Made by a program: the position numbers and the translations under genes | From: Batkoa obscura | Taxonomy: Eukaryota > Entomophthoromycota > Entomophthoromycetes > Entomophthorales > Batkoaceae | NCBI GenBank assembly: GCA_030770535.1 | Contig: JASVEC010000003.1 | Location: 558,001 to 622,000 of the forward strand | Length of the DNA: 64,000 bases | Direction: 5' to 3' | In this document: piece after piece, positions 25,603-38,052 of the stretch | Layout of the letters: each line of letters begins with the position of its first letter | Numbering within the stretch: position 1 is the first letter of the stretch | The notes under the pieces: model-generated | The model's input: the letters and a program-made list of their open reading frames with translations, nothing else | Told to the model about the DNA's origin: nothing | The model's database searches: none

Positions 25603-26467
25603 ATTAACTGCAATTTACAAATAATAATATTAAATCATTTTTTATATTTATGTTTATGTTTATGAATATAATTTGAATAATCAAGGTTTTTAAATAAAAT
25701 TAAGTCCTTGATGGAAGGCCAAGAATTATAAAAGGATACCCCATTAATTAACATATTATCGTTCACCTCGTATACTTAAAATAAGTAAGTTCTATGTGTT
25801 ATTACAAATTCTAACTTAAGGCAACCACATTTTTTCGTTAAACTATTAATATTTGGGCTAAAATTAAACAAGTTGCTATATCGATATTAAATATTACGAA
25901 GAAACTATTTCAACAATTGTTGAAAAGTTAACTAGATTAAGTTAAAACATCATTTTCTTTATTAACTCAAGTAAGTTTTAGTGATTCAAACGAGTTTTGA
26001 GAAAACTATCCCTCTTTAAAAATAATAATAAATCATTTCTGAAATTTTATTTGAGTTTTTAAGCTTAAAAAGCTTTTTAATTAAACCCGTTTGTAAATGA
26101 CTCTATTCCTTTTAAGGTCTGTACTAACTGAAAATAATTAATCATAAAAGATGATGTTAAACGTAACCGTTAAATATAATAAAGTGTTAGTTAAAAAAAG
26201 GCTGTTCAAAATCTAAGCTTAAATGAAACCCCAATTCCCCGAATGAATGAGATGACACAATAAAAAATGGTTAAAAATATACTTGTAATTTATTCTATAA
26301 GGAAACAGAGAAAGAATAATCCAAAGTTACTCCAGGCAACATCAAATAAAACAATTAAAATTGATTAGAGGGGAGAAACAAGACCAAAGCTAGTTAATTA
26401 AAAAACACGAGGGATAAAAATAAAATAAAATAAAATAATTTAGCTACCAAATTTTGTTCAAATCGAA

Positions 26468-27196
26468 CTATGACAGTTTCTTAAGTGCCGAATTCAATTT
26501 ACATTTTTTGGTATTTTGATGTCTTTTTAATGCATCTAATCGTGAAAATTGTTTATCGCATTGATTACAGTGGTATGGTTTAAAGTTCAAATGAATATTA
26601 TGGTGTCTTTTCAAATCGTGTGCTCTTCCAAACCTCTGAAAGCACATTTCACATCGGAATGGTTTCCATAAATTAAGATTGTTATTCTGTGAGTGATAGC
26701 GAACTAATGTGGCTGGCCTTAATGTATTATAAAGGATAGGCAATGACTGAACGGAGCTCAAGTTATTAGTCATAGAGCTATTATTCAATTCATTATTAGT
26801 GTTATGGCTATTAATATAGTAAGGAGGATAATGATTTAGATAGTTATTATTATGGCTGTTAATATGATTCAAATTGCTTTCATTTGTGATATAGTTAGCT
26901 TCATTGTTATGGTTTAAAATGTGGTTAAGTTCATTTTTTCCCTTAGCGTCGTAAGCAGCCGGCTCCAATGTTAACGGTTTACTACTATCTAATATTTTAT
27001 TAACTTTATTGTAATCCCTTATTGGTGGTAATGAATTTATTTCAATATCAAGTCTAGGGTTTGGCCAACTTTTGTTATTGTTGAAATCTACAGAAGATTT
27101 AGAATTTAGCTCAACAGGACTATGACCTGCGCTATAGTATTTGTTTGCGTTATTATTAAAGTAAAAAGGATCAAAAAAAGGTTCGCAAGGATTCAT
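26468..27196 (-). CDS. C2H2 zinc-finger transcription factor
   Basis: Intronless, 242 residues. The N-terminal 175 residues are rich in Asn, His and Ser with no fold visible. Two tandem C-terminal fingers follow: CEMCFQRFGRAHDLKRHHNIH and CNQCDKQFSRLDALKRHQNT, the second closed by His and a Cys in KKC (C2HC form). The linker LNFKPYH is close to TGEKPY. The fingertip residues (GRAHDLKR, SRLDALKR) resemble fungal pairs such as those of CRZ1- and MSN2-like regulators, but orthology cannot be assigned. It is the only gene in a region of about 8 kb, so it may have large regulatory flanks. Confidence 0.85.
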   Translation of the reverse strand: MNPCEPFFDPFYFNNNANKYYSAGHSPVELNSKSSVDFNNNKSWPNPRLDIEINSLPPIRDYNKVNKILDSSKPLTLEPAAYDAKGKNELNHILNHNNEANYITNESNLNHINSHNNNYLNHYPPYYINSHNTNNELNNSSMTNNLSSVQSLPILYNTLRPATLVRYHSQNNNLNLWKPFRCEMCFQRFGRAHDLKRHHNIHLNFKPYHCNQCDKQFSRLDALKRHQNTKKCKLNSALKKLS

Positions 27197-28617
27197 GGTA
27201 AAAAGGAAGGTCTATCAATATTATAAAACTTTTGTATGAATATAAAGGTAAAATAAAAGTAAAACAAGCTTGGGTAGTAATCAAAACAAAATTCTATCAA
27301 CACTGAAAAATCTTTATTTCCACTACTATTTATACTTTAAATTTTCTTTTTTAACCCCCCTTTCATTACTCATATTATCGATAATTCTAACGTCTTACTT
27401 CTTTACTTTTTTAGTTAACATTATTTACTTTCCACCCTCTTACTACATTCCCATTTATTCTTAATTTTAGTCAATTTTTTATCTAAGAATAGTTAAATAT
27501 TTGTTATTTATCTTTCTATTATTTTTATAATAAAATTTTAGACTATAATATTAAGTGTAAAAATAAAAATAATTATAATTGTTATTATTATTTTTATCAT
27601 TACATAATTGATAAATAAAATTTTATCAAATTTTGTCAAGTTTAATTAATACAAGTTTATATTTCTAATATCTTATTTTTGTTTTTTATCATAAGAAAGT
27701 TGGGGATATTTTCTTTAACGTTATTAAAGTTTAATCAAAGAAGTAAATAAAGTTAAGGAATATTATGCTTCAGCCATGATTATCAAATACAAACTTTTTT
27801 GTAGATCTCTAATCTGGATTTCACTTTTGCTATTTTTAGCTTGTACTTTATAACTATTCAATAGTCATTAACCTATTTAATTATAACTATTATAGCTGAT
27901 GTAGATTATAATTTTGAACAAAAAATACAAACTATTAGATAATATACAGATGATTTAATACTAAAACAAAATATATTATCAATAGCATAAATTCAACAAA
28001 TAAAGCTGAGATAAAAAGCTGTTTAATCCATTCCGAGTTAAAGATCTAGATTCAATTAGACCCCCTTTGCTATCAAACCAACTCAAATACTCATTCTAAA
28101 TTAAATTTAACACCAGCAATGCCACTAGTTTTACTTATTTAGAAAAATACTCCATCATTCCCCTGTGATTAAATTGAATCCACAAACTACCCAATTTGCC
28201 TTTGATTAAAGGGTATTTGAAATTAATCATGTTCACCTCCACCATCTGATTCTGCAATTAGGGCTTAAATTAGTAAAATATTTTTTGGCCTTCTTTAAAT
28301 AGCTATAAGCGTCAATTGAGCTATTGCTATTTTGAGCGATTATTTTAACAATTCTAGAGTTATTATACCACATACAGCTTTGATTTTTATAAAATTCAAA
28401 GTTAAAGGTATGAATTTATACTATTGTATTTTATAGATATAAGACGAGCAATCTGATTTTCAGGAAATGTATGTAGATTTATTGTTATTTTTTTAAAGTA
28501 TTATATAGTATTATTAATTATTAAAGAAATGGTTAGTTTAAGGTAGAAAGATTTTTAACTAAAAAACAGTATAAGCTTTGAAATCAAAAAGATGTAATCA
28601 TATTGCTTCTATTTTAC

Positions 28618-28724
28618 ATATGAGGAAGTATTTTTTTGTTTAAGAATTTTACTAACAATCTTTCCGCTCAAATAGCGTTTAAAAAATGGAAAAAATAATG
28701 AAACCAAAAAAAACATCCTCGTAT
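28618..28724 (-). mobile_element. MITE family A copy 7
   Basis: Begins ATATGAGGAAGTATTTTTTT, conserved core AATTTTACTAACAATCTTTC, ends AAAAACATCCTCGTATA. Nearly identical internally to copy 6. Confidence 0.8.
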
Positions 28725-28948
28725 ATTTTTTAAAATAACGCTTTAAAAAATTATTATTATTCATATTTTAATTTTCCTTTAAATCTTTTAGTGTATTTTA
28801 TGTTTAAAAATAGTTTAGGTTTTGGAAATCTTATAAAATAAACAGACACTAAAATAACAAATTAGATTTACATCCAAGTTTAAAAATGACCCTCAATTTT
28901 TTAAATATCTACTATAAACTTTAGTTCATTTGGATTTAACTTGAATAT

Positions 28949-29048
28949 ATATGGGGGTGTTTTTTTTGTTTAAGGATTTTACTAACAATCTTCGCACAAA
29001 TAACGCTTAAAAAATGGAAAGTGATGAAATCAAAAAAAGCATCCATAT
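28949..29048 (-). mobile_element. MITE family A copy 8
   Basis: Begins ATATGGGGGTGTTTTTTTTG and ends AAAAAAGCATCCATA. Slightly shortened inside (ACAATCTTCGCACAAATAAC). Confidence 0.8.
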
Positions 29049-29344
29049 AGAAAACCTAATTCCAATTTTGTTGTTTTTGTTAAATATTGTTATTAAAATA
29101 TATAGTCTTTTAAAATTTATGACACTCATATAATATTTATTTATTTATCCTGTCTTATTTTTTATTCTTTACCTTATAATAAAAGGATTTACACTAGCTT
29201 TCGATCTAATATGTATTTTTATAAAAGAGTCTTTTAATAAATTTTAAATTTATTGGACAAACTGTGCCAATAAAGCATCTTTGATACATAATTTGAAACA
29301 GATATCATAATTATCCTATAACTAGATATGTTTAATTAGTACAA

Positions 29345-29450
29345 TATGAGGATGTTTTTTTTGATTTCATTATTTTTTCCATTTTTTAAACGCTATTTGA
29401 GTGGAAAGATTGTTAGTAAAATTCTTAAACAAAAAAAGACATCCCCATAT
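29345..29450 (+). mobile_element. MITE family A copy 9
   Basis: Begins ATATGAGGATGTTTTTTTTG and ends AAAAGACATCCCCATAT. The core GGAAAGATTGTTAGTAAAAT is fully conserved. Inverted relative to copies 7 and 8. A second ATATGGGAATG immediately follows and could be a partial end. Confidence 0.8.
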
Positions 29451-30322
29451 ATGGGAATGCTATTTTATTTTAGCTATTTATTTACTTTTTTATTTAGAAA
29501 TATGTGCTTAAGGTAATGTTTAATTATTTATTCACTTTTTAAGCTCAAATTTTGAAAAAAAATCCCAATTCGAACTTTAAGCTATAAAGCATTCCTTCTC
29601 ATTTATTTTAAACCATTTTATCAGTAGTGTAAAATAGTTGTGATCTTCAGTGAATATCTATAATAGAGCTTGGAAAAAAATATGATTCGGCTTATAAACC
29701 ATAAAACTGCTTCCTTTGGACTTCCTATACCAGTATTTAAATTATATATTTACCAAACTAAAGTTTAGAATTTTTAGAAACACTTTCCACAATGATGCCC
29801 TGACTACACTCTCTTAGATCGTTTTTCAGTAGCTTTAACTATCCGATTGTTCAGTCGTTTTCTGCTCTTTTGGAAACACTATCCATATTTGAACTCTCTA
29901 ATCTTATACAGCCTTAGTCACTTTAAGTAAATAGACGTAAAGCCTTTAGACTTTAAAATTAGAAAACCTAGCTATTTAAAACTCAAATTATTATGGTGAC
30001 TTAAACCGCTCCTTCGTGGAAGATTTTGTCCTCTTCTTCAAAAACCATTCACGATTTACAATTGCGTTTTCCTGAATTATAAAATAATCCAACCTCTTCT
30101 TTTAACAAATAGAAAATACAGTTCTTAGAACCTTTAATTTTAAAAAAGTGCCAAATTTATATAGCGTTAATAAAAAATAATAATGTTTTTAAATTTGTTT
30201 ATTTACTTGTTTAGTTATTTAAATTGATGACTAACATTTGATTGTATTAAATTTCTTATTTTTGTTTGACAAGTATATTATTAACTTTGGAAATTTTATT
30301 ATAATTTTTTGTGGCATTCTGA

Positions 30323-30426
30323 ATATGGGAATGTATTTTTGTTTAAGAATTTTACTAATAATTTTTCTGCACAAATAGCGCTTAAAGATGGAAAAAGTGA
30401 TGAAGTCAAAAAAAACGCTCCCATAT
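30323..30426 (-). mobile_element. MITE family A copy 10
   Basis: Begins ATATGGGAATGTATTTTTGT and ends AAAAAAAACGCTCCCATAT. The core is slightly diverged (AATTTTACTAATAATTTTTC). Confidence 0.8.
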
Positions 30427-31585
30427 TTAGTAAAAAAAATCCATGATTTTATTTAGTTTTTTTATTTTATCTTATTTTATTTTATTTTGCTGTTACTAAT
30501 AAGATTATTTGTATAATATGATAGTACAATAGTACAATAATCATTTTTATTGTATATAAAAAATAGGTATGAATTAAGCTCCTAAGGTTTTGACTTTTTT
30601 TATATGTTAAACTAATTATAAATTATCTAATTAGATAAATATACTATTTTATTTATTGAATTTTGAAACAAGAAAGCCAAGTGCTATACTTTATAACTTT
30701 AAAAGAGAGCTCATTGTGAAGGTTTTTAAAATGAAAATACCCCTAAAATAAGAAGAATTCATAATTTATTAATATTAACAATTAACATCGCTCAAAGCCA
30801 ATCTCTCTACTTTATTGAGATGTTTAAAGATTTTAAAAATTATTACGGCTAGAGCCATTACAAGCCACAAAAAAACAGGAATTTTGTCTTTCTTACCTTA
30901 AAAGATTTATTTAAATCACGAGAATTTATTTCTGGAACAAATGTTGTGGCTTTTAATCAATTAAAAAGTTGACTGAATATAGTCAATATATTGAAAGCTT
31001 TATCTTATACGATAGTACTTATGTTTATTAAAATGTTATTCAATTAAGTGACAATATATTAATGTTTAAGATTGAAATCGTTTTATTAGGCTAATTTTAT
31101 AAACCTATTTTTTGTGAGATGTTTTTCATGATTTTTTGAGTTTACTCATGTATTATCATTTATTATATGAAAGAAAAAACTTTCATGTATTAATTTTCAA
31201 TAATTAAGGTTATAGCAATATACAAACTACAAATATAAACTATATCACTTTTAATACTAATTTCACCACATATCTTTTTACTCTGAGATTCTTAATAAAT
31301 AGTTTTAAGGTCACATTAGCAAAAATAATATTAAGAACAGGAAATTATAAAACCAGCTTCAAGTTAATTTGGCAAATAATTTCAGAACAAATAGAATTGC
31401 GTGTACGCTTGATTTGCTTTATAAAAGCCAATCCAACCTCAAGGAATAGTCATTTCTAAAAAAAGGTTCTTGATAGATTAAGAATTCAATGGCTACTCAA
31501 AAGTAAATTTAATAAAAAATAGACAACTAAATTAACAGCCATAATTTCTTTTTTAAAAAAAAGTTGTTAAAGTTTAAACTATATT

Positions 31586-34500
31586 ATGTCCATGGCCACC
31601 ACCATTCCAAAATCCACTAACCTAAGTCTTTTTAGTGAGGAAGTTATAACTATTGCTGATGAAACTTTGAACGACGAACTACCCCCTCGCTCTGGTACCC
31701 CTAATTCGTTTAAAACAGTGGAATCTGGAACAGCCCCAGCTACCCCACAACAACAACAGCCCTCTCAGTTTAATGTCGCTTCACCTGTTTCTTCACATGT
31801 GTTTTTATTGAGCTTTTTTGATGAAATTTTAAAATCAAAATCTATTAGTCGTTACCCTACCATTAAAGAGTCTACCCAGCGTGCTTTAGGTAACTGAATT
31901 AATTAATATTATAAAACAAAAGTTAATTTTAATATTTATTAGACTTGTCAAAAACAGAAGGATTTTGTCGAGAAAGAGCGTAAGAGATAATATTTTTTTA
32001 ATTTACTCAGCTTATTTTATTTCCTAGTCAACTTTCTCACAATACTGACGTTATCCTCGATCCTTTAATTGCATGTTGCAAATCAGGATCACAAACCTTA
32101 ACTTTGTTGGCTTTGGACGGCTTGAGTAAATTAATCACTTACGATTATCTACCAAGTGAGGTCTTACTCTCTTCTGGTTTAAAAATCGAGACTAAAGGCG
32201 AAAAGAAAGAACGAAGCCCTATTGATAAGGCAGTGATGGCCATTTGTGATTGTTTTAAAGGTGAGAACACTGACGAAAGGCTACAAACTCAAATTATGAA
32301 GGTAAAATGCCCTTTTATTTTTTAAGCAAATTTTAAGGCCATCTCTATAGGGTTTAGTTGCTGCTGTTTCTTCGAACACGACCATTATTCATCAAGAAGC
32401 CCTTTTAAATGCGATTAGAACTTTGTATAATATTTTTTTGTTATCACGCGATATAAGTAATCAGATCGTTGCTCAAGGAACTTTGATTCAAATGTCCCGT
32501 TCTGTTTTTGGTCGTATTAAACCAGCTTCAAGACCAAAACCTCAAAGAGCACCATCTATAGCAAGCTATAAATCAAATAATAGTGGATCGATAGTCAACT
32601 ATGCTAGTGATAGCGACGATGAAGCAGACGAACCAAAAAAAGGTCAGTATTTTTGATTTAATAGATAATAATAAATTAATAAATTTTTTAGATAACTTAG
32701 AAGATAATAAATTAACGTTAGAGGCGATTGGCGGCAAAGCAGCAGAAGCAGCAGCCAATGCTCAAGTTCAAGGAAATATATGTGACAACACAAGTGACCT
32801 CAATGTTCTTGATGGCTTTTTATTATTCAGAGCACTCTGTAAACTTTCTATTAAGCCTTTTAGAACTGATGCTACTCTTGAATCACGTTCCATGTCATTA
32901 AGATCTAAATTATTATCTTTATATCTCATCCTTATCATCGTTACTGAATTTTCTGATGTTTTTGTAAATTCAAGGGTATTTTTTTTAACTCCTGGCGATA
33001 ATGATTTGAATCGTACAGTGAGAGAAGAAACTTTTTTAGTTGCTGTGAAACCTTACTTTGGATTGTGTCTTTCAAGAAATTTAGTTTCTACAACTCCAAA
33101 AATCTTTGAATTGGCTTTAGCCGTCTTTGAGTCCGTGATGTGTAACCTACGTTCTCATTTAAAGGGTGAAATTGAGGTTTACCTTAAAGAAATCATTATC
33201 CCAGTCTTGGAAATGAAGCCATCTGGCATCCAACATCAAAAGCATATTTTGTTTACTATGTTTCTTTCAAAATTGAGTCACGACCCTCAAATGCTAGTTG
33301 AAATCTATTTAAATTATGATTGTGATCGAGGTTCCTTAAATAATAATATCTTTGAACATTTAACAAGCTCGGTTTCTAAATTGGTTTCCAGTGTAAGTGA
33401 ACAAGATATTGAAGATACGCCTGCTTTAATTTGGGAAGAACAAGATTCTTTCCAGGCTACTGCTAAAGGCCTTAATAGAGCTGATTTATTAAATTTGCCT
33501 TCTCTTACTTCCGATAAATTTACTCACACCTATTTATCTAACTCTTTTTTCTCACGCGCTTCGTTTAATCCAGCTAACCTTCAAATTCGTGCTCTTGATA
33601 CACTTGTAAGTATCTTAAGCTCATTAGTTCGCTGGAGTAATAAAGGTAAAGCAAATTCAGATCTGAGATCTGATAGTGTGAACTTAACTGAAGAAGCTTT
33701 GGATGACCCTGCCACTGAAACTGGTACTATTTATCCATCTGAAGTAGCCGACAGTGACTTTAGAACCTTATCACCAGTTTATGACGACCCCAATCACTTT
33801 GAACAAAATAAGATTCAAAAGCAGGCTCTCCAAGTAGCGATTGATATTTTTAACCGTAAACCAAAAAGGGGTATTGAGAGTTTGTTAAAGAGTGGGATCA
33901 TACCCAGTTCTGATCCACAAGACATTGCCAAGTTTTTACTGGAATCACCTGACCTCAATAAAAATGTTCTAGGAGAATACCTAGGTGAAGGGGACGTAGT
34001 AAACATTGACATTATGCATGCCTTTGTTGATCAGTTAGACTTTACAGGCTTAGAATTTGTACCAGCATTAAGAAAGTTTTTGCAAACGTTCCGCTTACCT
34101 GGAGAGGCTCAAAAGATCGATCGATTTATGTTAAAGTTCGCTGAACGTTATGTAGCACAAAACGCTGATGTCTTTGTGAACGCAGATACCGCCTACGTTT
34201 TAGGTTACTCAGTTATTATGTTAAATACTGATTTATATAACCCCCAAGTTAAAAAGAGAATGACTCAAGAAGACTTTATAAAAAACAATCGTGGAATTGA
34301 TGATGGAACAGATATCCCGGAAGAATTTTTAAATGAAATTTACCATCAGATTTCTGCAAAAGAAATTAAACTTAAAGATGATCCCTATGAAGCTTCCAAT
34401 GCAGCTAGCCGTTCCAATACCCCAGCTACCTTAGCTGCCCAATTCGACATCTTAGGCACACGCAACAAAAAGAATCAAGATGCACAAGCCAGTTCCTTAC

Positions 34501-37500
34501 AATTACAAAATAATGCTGAAAAGATATTGAAAAAGATGATCAGCCGTAAAGCCAATAGAAATGGAGCTGGTATCCCCTCGGTATTTTATAGTGCTTCTCA
34601 CTACGAACATGTTCGTCCCATGTTTGAAGTGTGCTGGATGGCTTGTTTAGCTACTTTCTCAGCTTTACTTAAATCAAATGACAATCCAAAGATCATTGCT
34701 TATTGTTTGGATGGATTCCGACATGCAATTCATATCGCTAGTTTCTTTGATTTGGACTTAGCTAGAAATGCCTTAATTAATGCTTTAAGCAACTTCTGCT
34801 TCTTAGCCAATATCATGGAAATGAAAGCAAAAAATCTGGAAGCCATACGTACTATTTTAGATATTTCTGTAGAAGAAGGTAACAATCTTAAAAATTGTTG
34901 GACGGATATATTGCAGATTGTCAATCATTTGGTTAGATTACAACTTATCCCTAACTTTTCTGCTACTAGTAATGGCAGAGATCGTTCATTAGTGGCTCAC
35001 AGAGATCCTCAAGCAAAAAGATTCACCAAAATTGCACTAGTTGAAAGTAACTCCCAATCTATGTTGATTTCCGTCGATAAAGTGTTTGCTTATTCCGTTC
35101 ATTTGAATGGAAGTGGTATTGTAGATTTTATTAAAGCATTATCCGAAATTGCTTGGGACGAATTGGAAGATATACCCACTACGTTTGATAAGAGTAAAGC
35201 ACAAACATCACCCCGTATGTTTGCTATACAAAAATTAGTAGAGGTGGCTTACTATAATATGAATCGTATTCGTTTAGAGTGGAAAGAGATCTGGGGAATA
35301 ATTTCGCCCTTGTTCCAAAAGATAGGTTGCCATAGTAATGAAGCAGTTGCTTCATATGTGATCGATTCTTTGCGCCAATTGGCTTCTAAGTTTTTGGATA
35401 AGGAAGAATTGTCTAACTTCAAGTTCCAGAAAGAGTTCCTTTCTCCTTTTGTTTACATCATTTCAAATACCAAACTTCTCACTATTAAGGATATGGTGCT
35501 ACAATGTCTTAAACAGATGATCAAATCAAGCTCACGCCATATTGTATCTGGTTGGAAAACAATGTTTGCTGTTTTAGGAGAAGCAGCGCAGGATGACAAT
35601 GAAGCAATTGTCGCCTTATCTTTTGATTTAGTTAAAAAGATTTATCAAGACCATTTTAACGATGTAATAACTAAACCAGAAAACTTTGGAAGCTTTTTGA
35701 TTTGCGTGGCTCAATTTACAAAAAATGATAAGTATAACAAGGTTGGATTACAGGCGTTTGAAGTATATCGTCAAACTTCTGATAGCATGATTGAGTTTTC
35801 AAAACTTCACCCAGAGCTTGTTTCATCAAAGGGATTCGCTAGGGAGGGGGTTTACGCTAAAAGCCATGAAAGTTTCCCTGAATTAAACTTCTGGATCCCA
35901 ATTTTCCACGGACTTTTAGAAATGGTGTCCGAAGTCCTCGACCTTGAGGCAAGAACCAGAGCTATCGATCAGTTATTTGGCTACCTTAATCAAAGCGGAA
36001 AAGAATTCCCAGATAGCTTCTGGCATTATTTATTGAGTGAAGTGTTGTTTCCTATCTTTTCTAATTTGGGCGATTCAAATAGACAATCTAAATTACAATT
36101 CGCTTCTCATGAAGATTCAATCATTTGGGTTTCTACTACCCTCATCCATGCTTTACGTAAATTTGTTCAACTTTTCACGGATTATTATGAAAAGGTGTTC
36201 CAGTTTTTGGATGGCCTATTGGACCTCCTCTCTGTTTGTTTATGTCAAGGTAAATTGTAATTAGTCTTTTTAAATTAGTTGCTTATATATATTGTTAGAA
36301 AATCCATCTCTCTGTAAGATTGGATCTGATTGCTTTAAAAGTTTGGTAGAAAGTAATGTAGATCGCTTAAGTACCAAAGATTGGGAAAGGCTTATTGGGA
36401 TAACCGTTCGTCTCTTTACAGCTTCTAGTCGAGTTTCTTCCGATGAAACGAAAAAGAACTTGACCCTTAAGGATAAAATTAATACAAGTAATTTTTCCAA
36501 AAACCATATAAATTGTAACACTAATTTCTTTGTAATAGAATCTCAATTAGAAAGCTTTGAAAAGATAATGAAAGAATCTCAGATACCAAACTTACCAAAA
36601 ACGCCTACCCAGCAATTGAATTTATGTTTAACCATGATTTCAATTGTGGAAGATGTGTTCTTACAAAACGATAAAGTATTTAGAAAAATAAAACCTGAGC
36701 ACGTGTTCCTTATTTTAGATTTGGTTGAAAGAGCTTATTTGGAAACTCAACATATCAATGCCGATTTCGATCTTATTGGTGCTATAGAAAGACAAGGTAA
36801 AATAACTGTAATTTACTTGATTAATTCAAAATGTTTAACTTAATTTTTTTAGCTGTTAACAAATTAGAAAGATTCGCAGCCACTTCTTTAAGTTTAGAAT
36901 TGAATTGTTTGGTATGTTTAATTAAGGTATTATTAAAAATGTATACCTCGGATAATCCAGCGTTTAAACCACATGTCAGTGAAATTGAACATAGACTTAT
37001 ACCGTAAGTGGTTATATCTACGTGTATATACATTTATTAACCCTTTTCTAGGCTATGCAAAGATTCATTCACTTCTTTCAATTCCTTATCAGATTACCCA
37101 TTAATTCCTGGGGTACAAAACATTTACGAATTGTGGCACGAAGTTGTACTAAGGATTGGCAACTTTTTATGTATTGCACAAGGGCAACAGGTAAAACTCA
37201 ACTGGTTATAATATCTTTACAAAAAGCTAACTCTGCTCTTTTTAGTTTAAAACCGTGTTCCAACCCAACAGTAAAGAAATTATTAAAACCTTGAAGCATC
37301 GTCATCTTTCGCATGAAATTCAAACAATGGTGTTTAATATTATGGAAAGGGTGGATTTATTTTATATTCAAAATGAGAGTCTAGAAAGAGAGGTAGAGGT
37401 AGAGGTAGAGACAGAGAGCCCTGCCCAAGTTAATGTTCATGAATCTAAGTACAAAGAGAATAGAGAGACACATATTGAAGAGTATAATCAAATTGATGAC

Positions 37501-37587
37501 ACCAATGAAAGCTTGAATCAGGAAGATGAAGTGATTCAAGTGGATTACAATCCTGGGTTTTCAATGCTTACCCAAGATGACTTTTAG
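31586..37587 (+). CDS. SEC7: SEC7-type ARF guanine nucleotide exchange factor
   Basis: Large trans-Golgi exchange factor that loads GTP onto ARF and drives vesicle budding. Nine exons (31586-31889, 31943-31979, 32028-32301, 32351-32642, 32692-36249, 36299-36796, 36853-37003, 37052-37190, 37246-37587) give about 1864 residues; all phases agree. Order: N-terminal DCB region, HUS region (NVLDGFLLFRALCKLS and the NYDCD box), then the catalytic Sec7 domain from FNRKPKRGIESLLKSG to EIYHQISAKEI, followed by HDS helical repeats. The glutamic finger is in FRLPGEAQKIDRFMLKFAERY. The loop AYVLGYSVIMLNTDLYNP has Tyr-Ser at the positions that make BIG/Sec7 proteins brefeldin A-sensitive. The tail is acidic with a short VEVEVE repeat. 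Confidence 0.95.
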
Positions 37588-38052
37588 GTCTTTTGAGTTG
37601 AGTATAATTATATACTCTTTTTCCTGTTTTCTTATTTTTTACTACGTTTGAAATATAGTCTTGTTTGAATTAAATTTTTTACTGTTTTTAAGAATTTTTT
37701 GAGTTTTTACGTGGTTGCTTGCTTTAAATTTTGATTGGAATACGAATACTCCAAATTAATCTCATTATTTTGCCATAGGAGAGTATTATTATTTAAACTA
37801 AATTATAAAGTAGGAACTTATATGGCCCATATAGTAAACAGGGTGTATATAACAGTTTCAAGATACAGCTCAAAAATTAATACTAGAGATAAAAATAAAG
37901 CTTTCTAACCATGTTTTTTGTTTATCCCTCGATTTATAAAAATTCACGATTTTTTCGAAACCAAACATTTAAAATTTGGACCAATAATAAGCTTTTATTT
38001 ATTTGTTTACTTCTATGAACTTCCTATTTTAATCCTTACTTGGCAATAAAGG
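37588..38052. other. intergenic between SEC7 and the PPR gene
   Basis: AT-rich spacer; no feature recognised. Confidence 0.4.

Larger units (their letters stand above)
23541..26467. other. 2.9-kb gene-poor stretch
   Basis: No convincing gene on either strand; a 94-codon reading frame at 24749-25033 (-) lacks any recognisable domain. Two MITE family A copies lie at 25299 and 25497. The rest is AT-rich unique sequence. Confidence 0.5.
27197..31585. other. 4.4-kb gene-poor stretch with four MITEs
   Basis: No gene recognised on either strand. MITE family A copies lie at 28618, 28949, 29345 and 30323. Between 29600 and 30120 the base composition is less AT-rich than its surroundings, but frames are short and no protein similarity was recognised. 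Confidence 0.5.

Noticed and set aside
37820-37845. ATATGGCCCATATAGTAAACAGG, a possible copy of MITE family B
   Set aside because: Matches only a few blocks of the family B end, with no inverted partner nearby.
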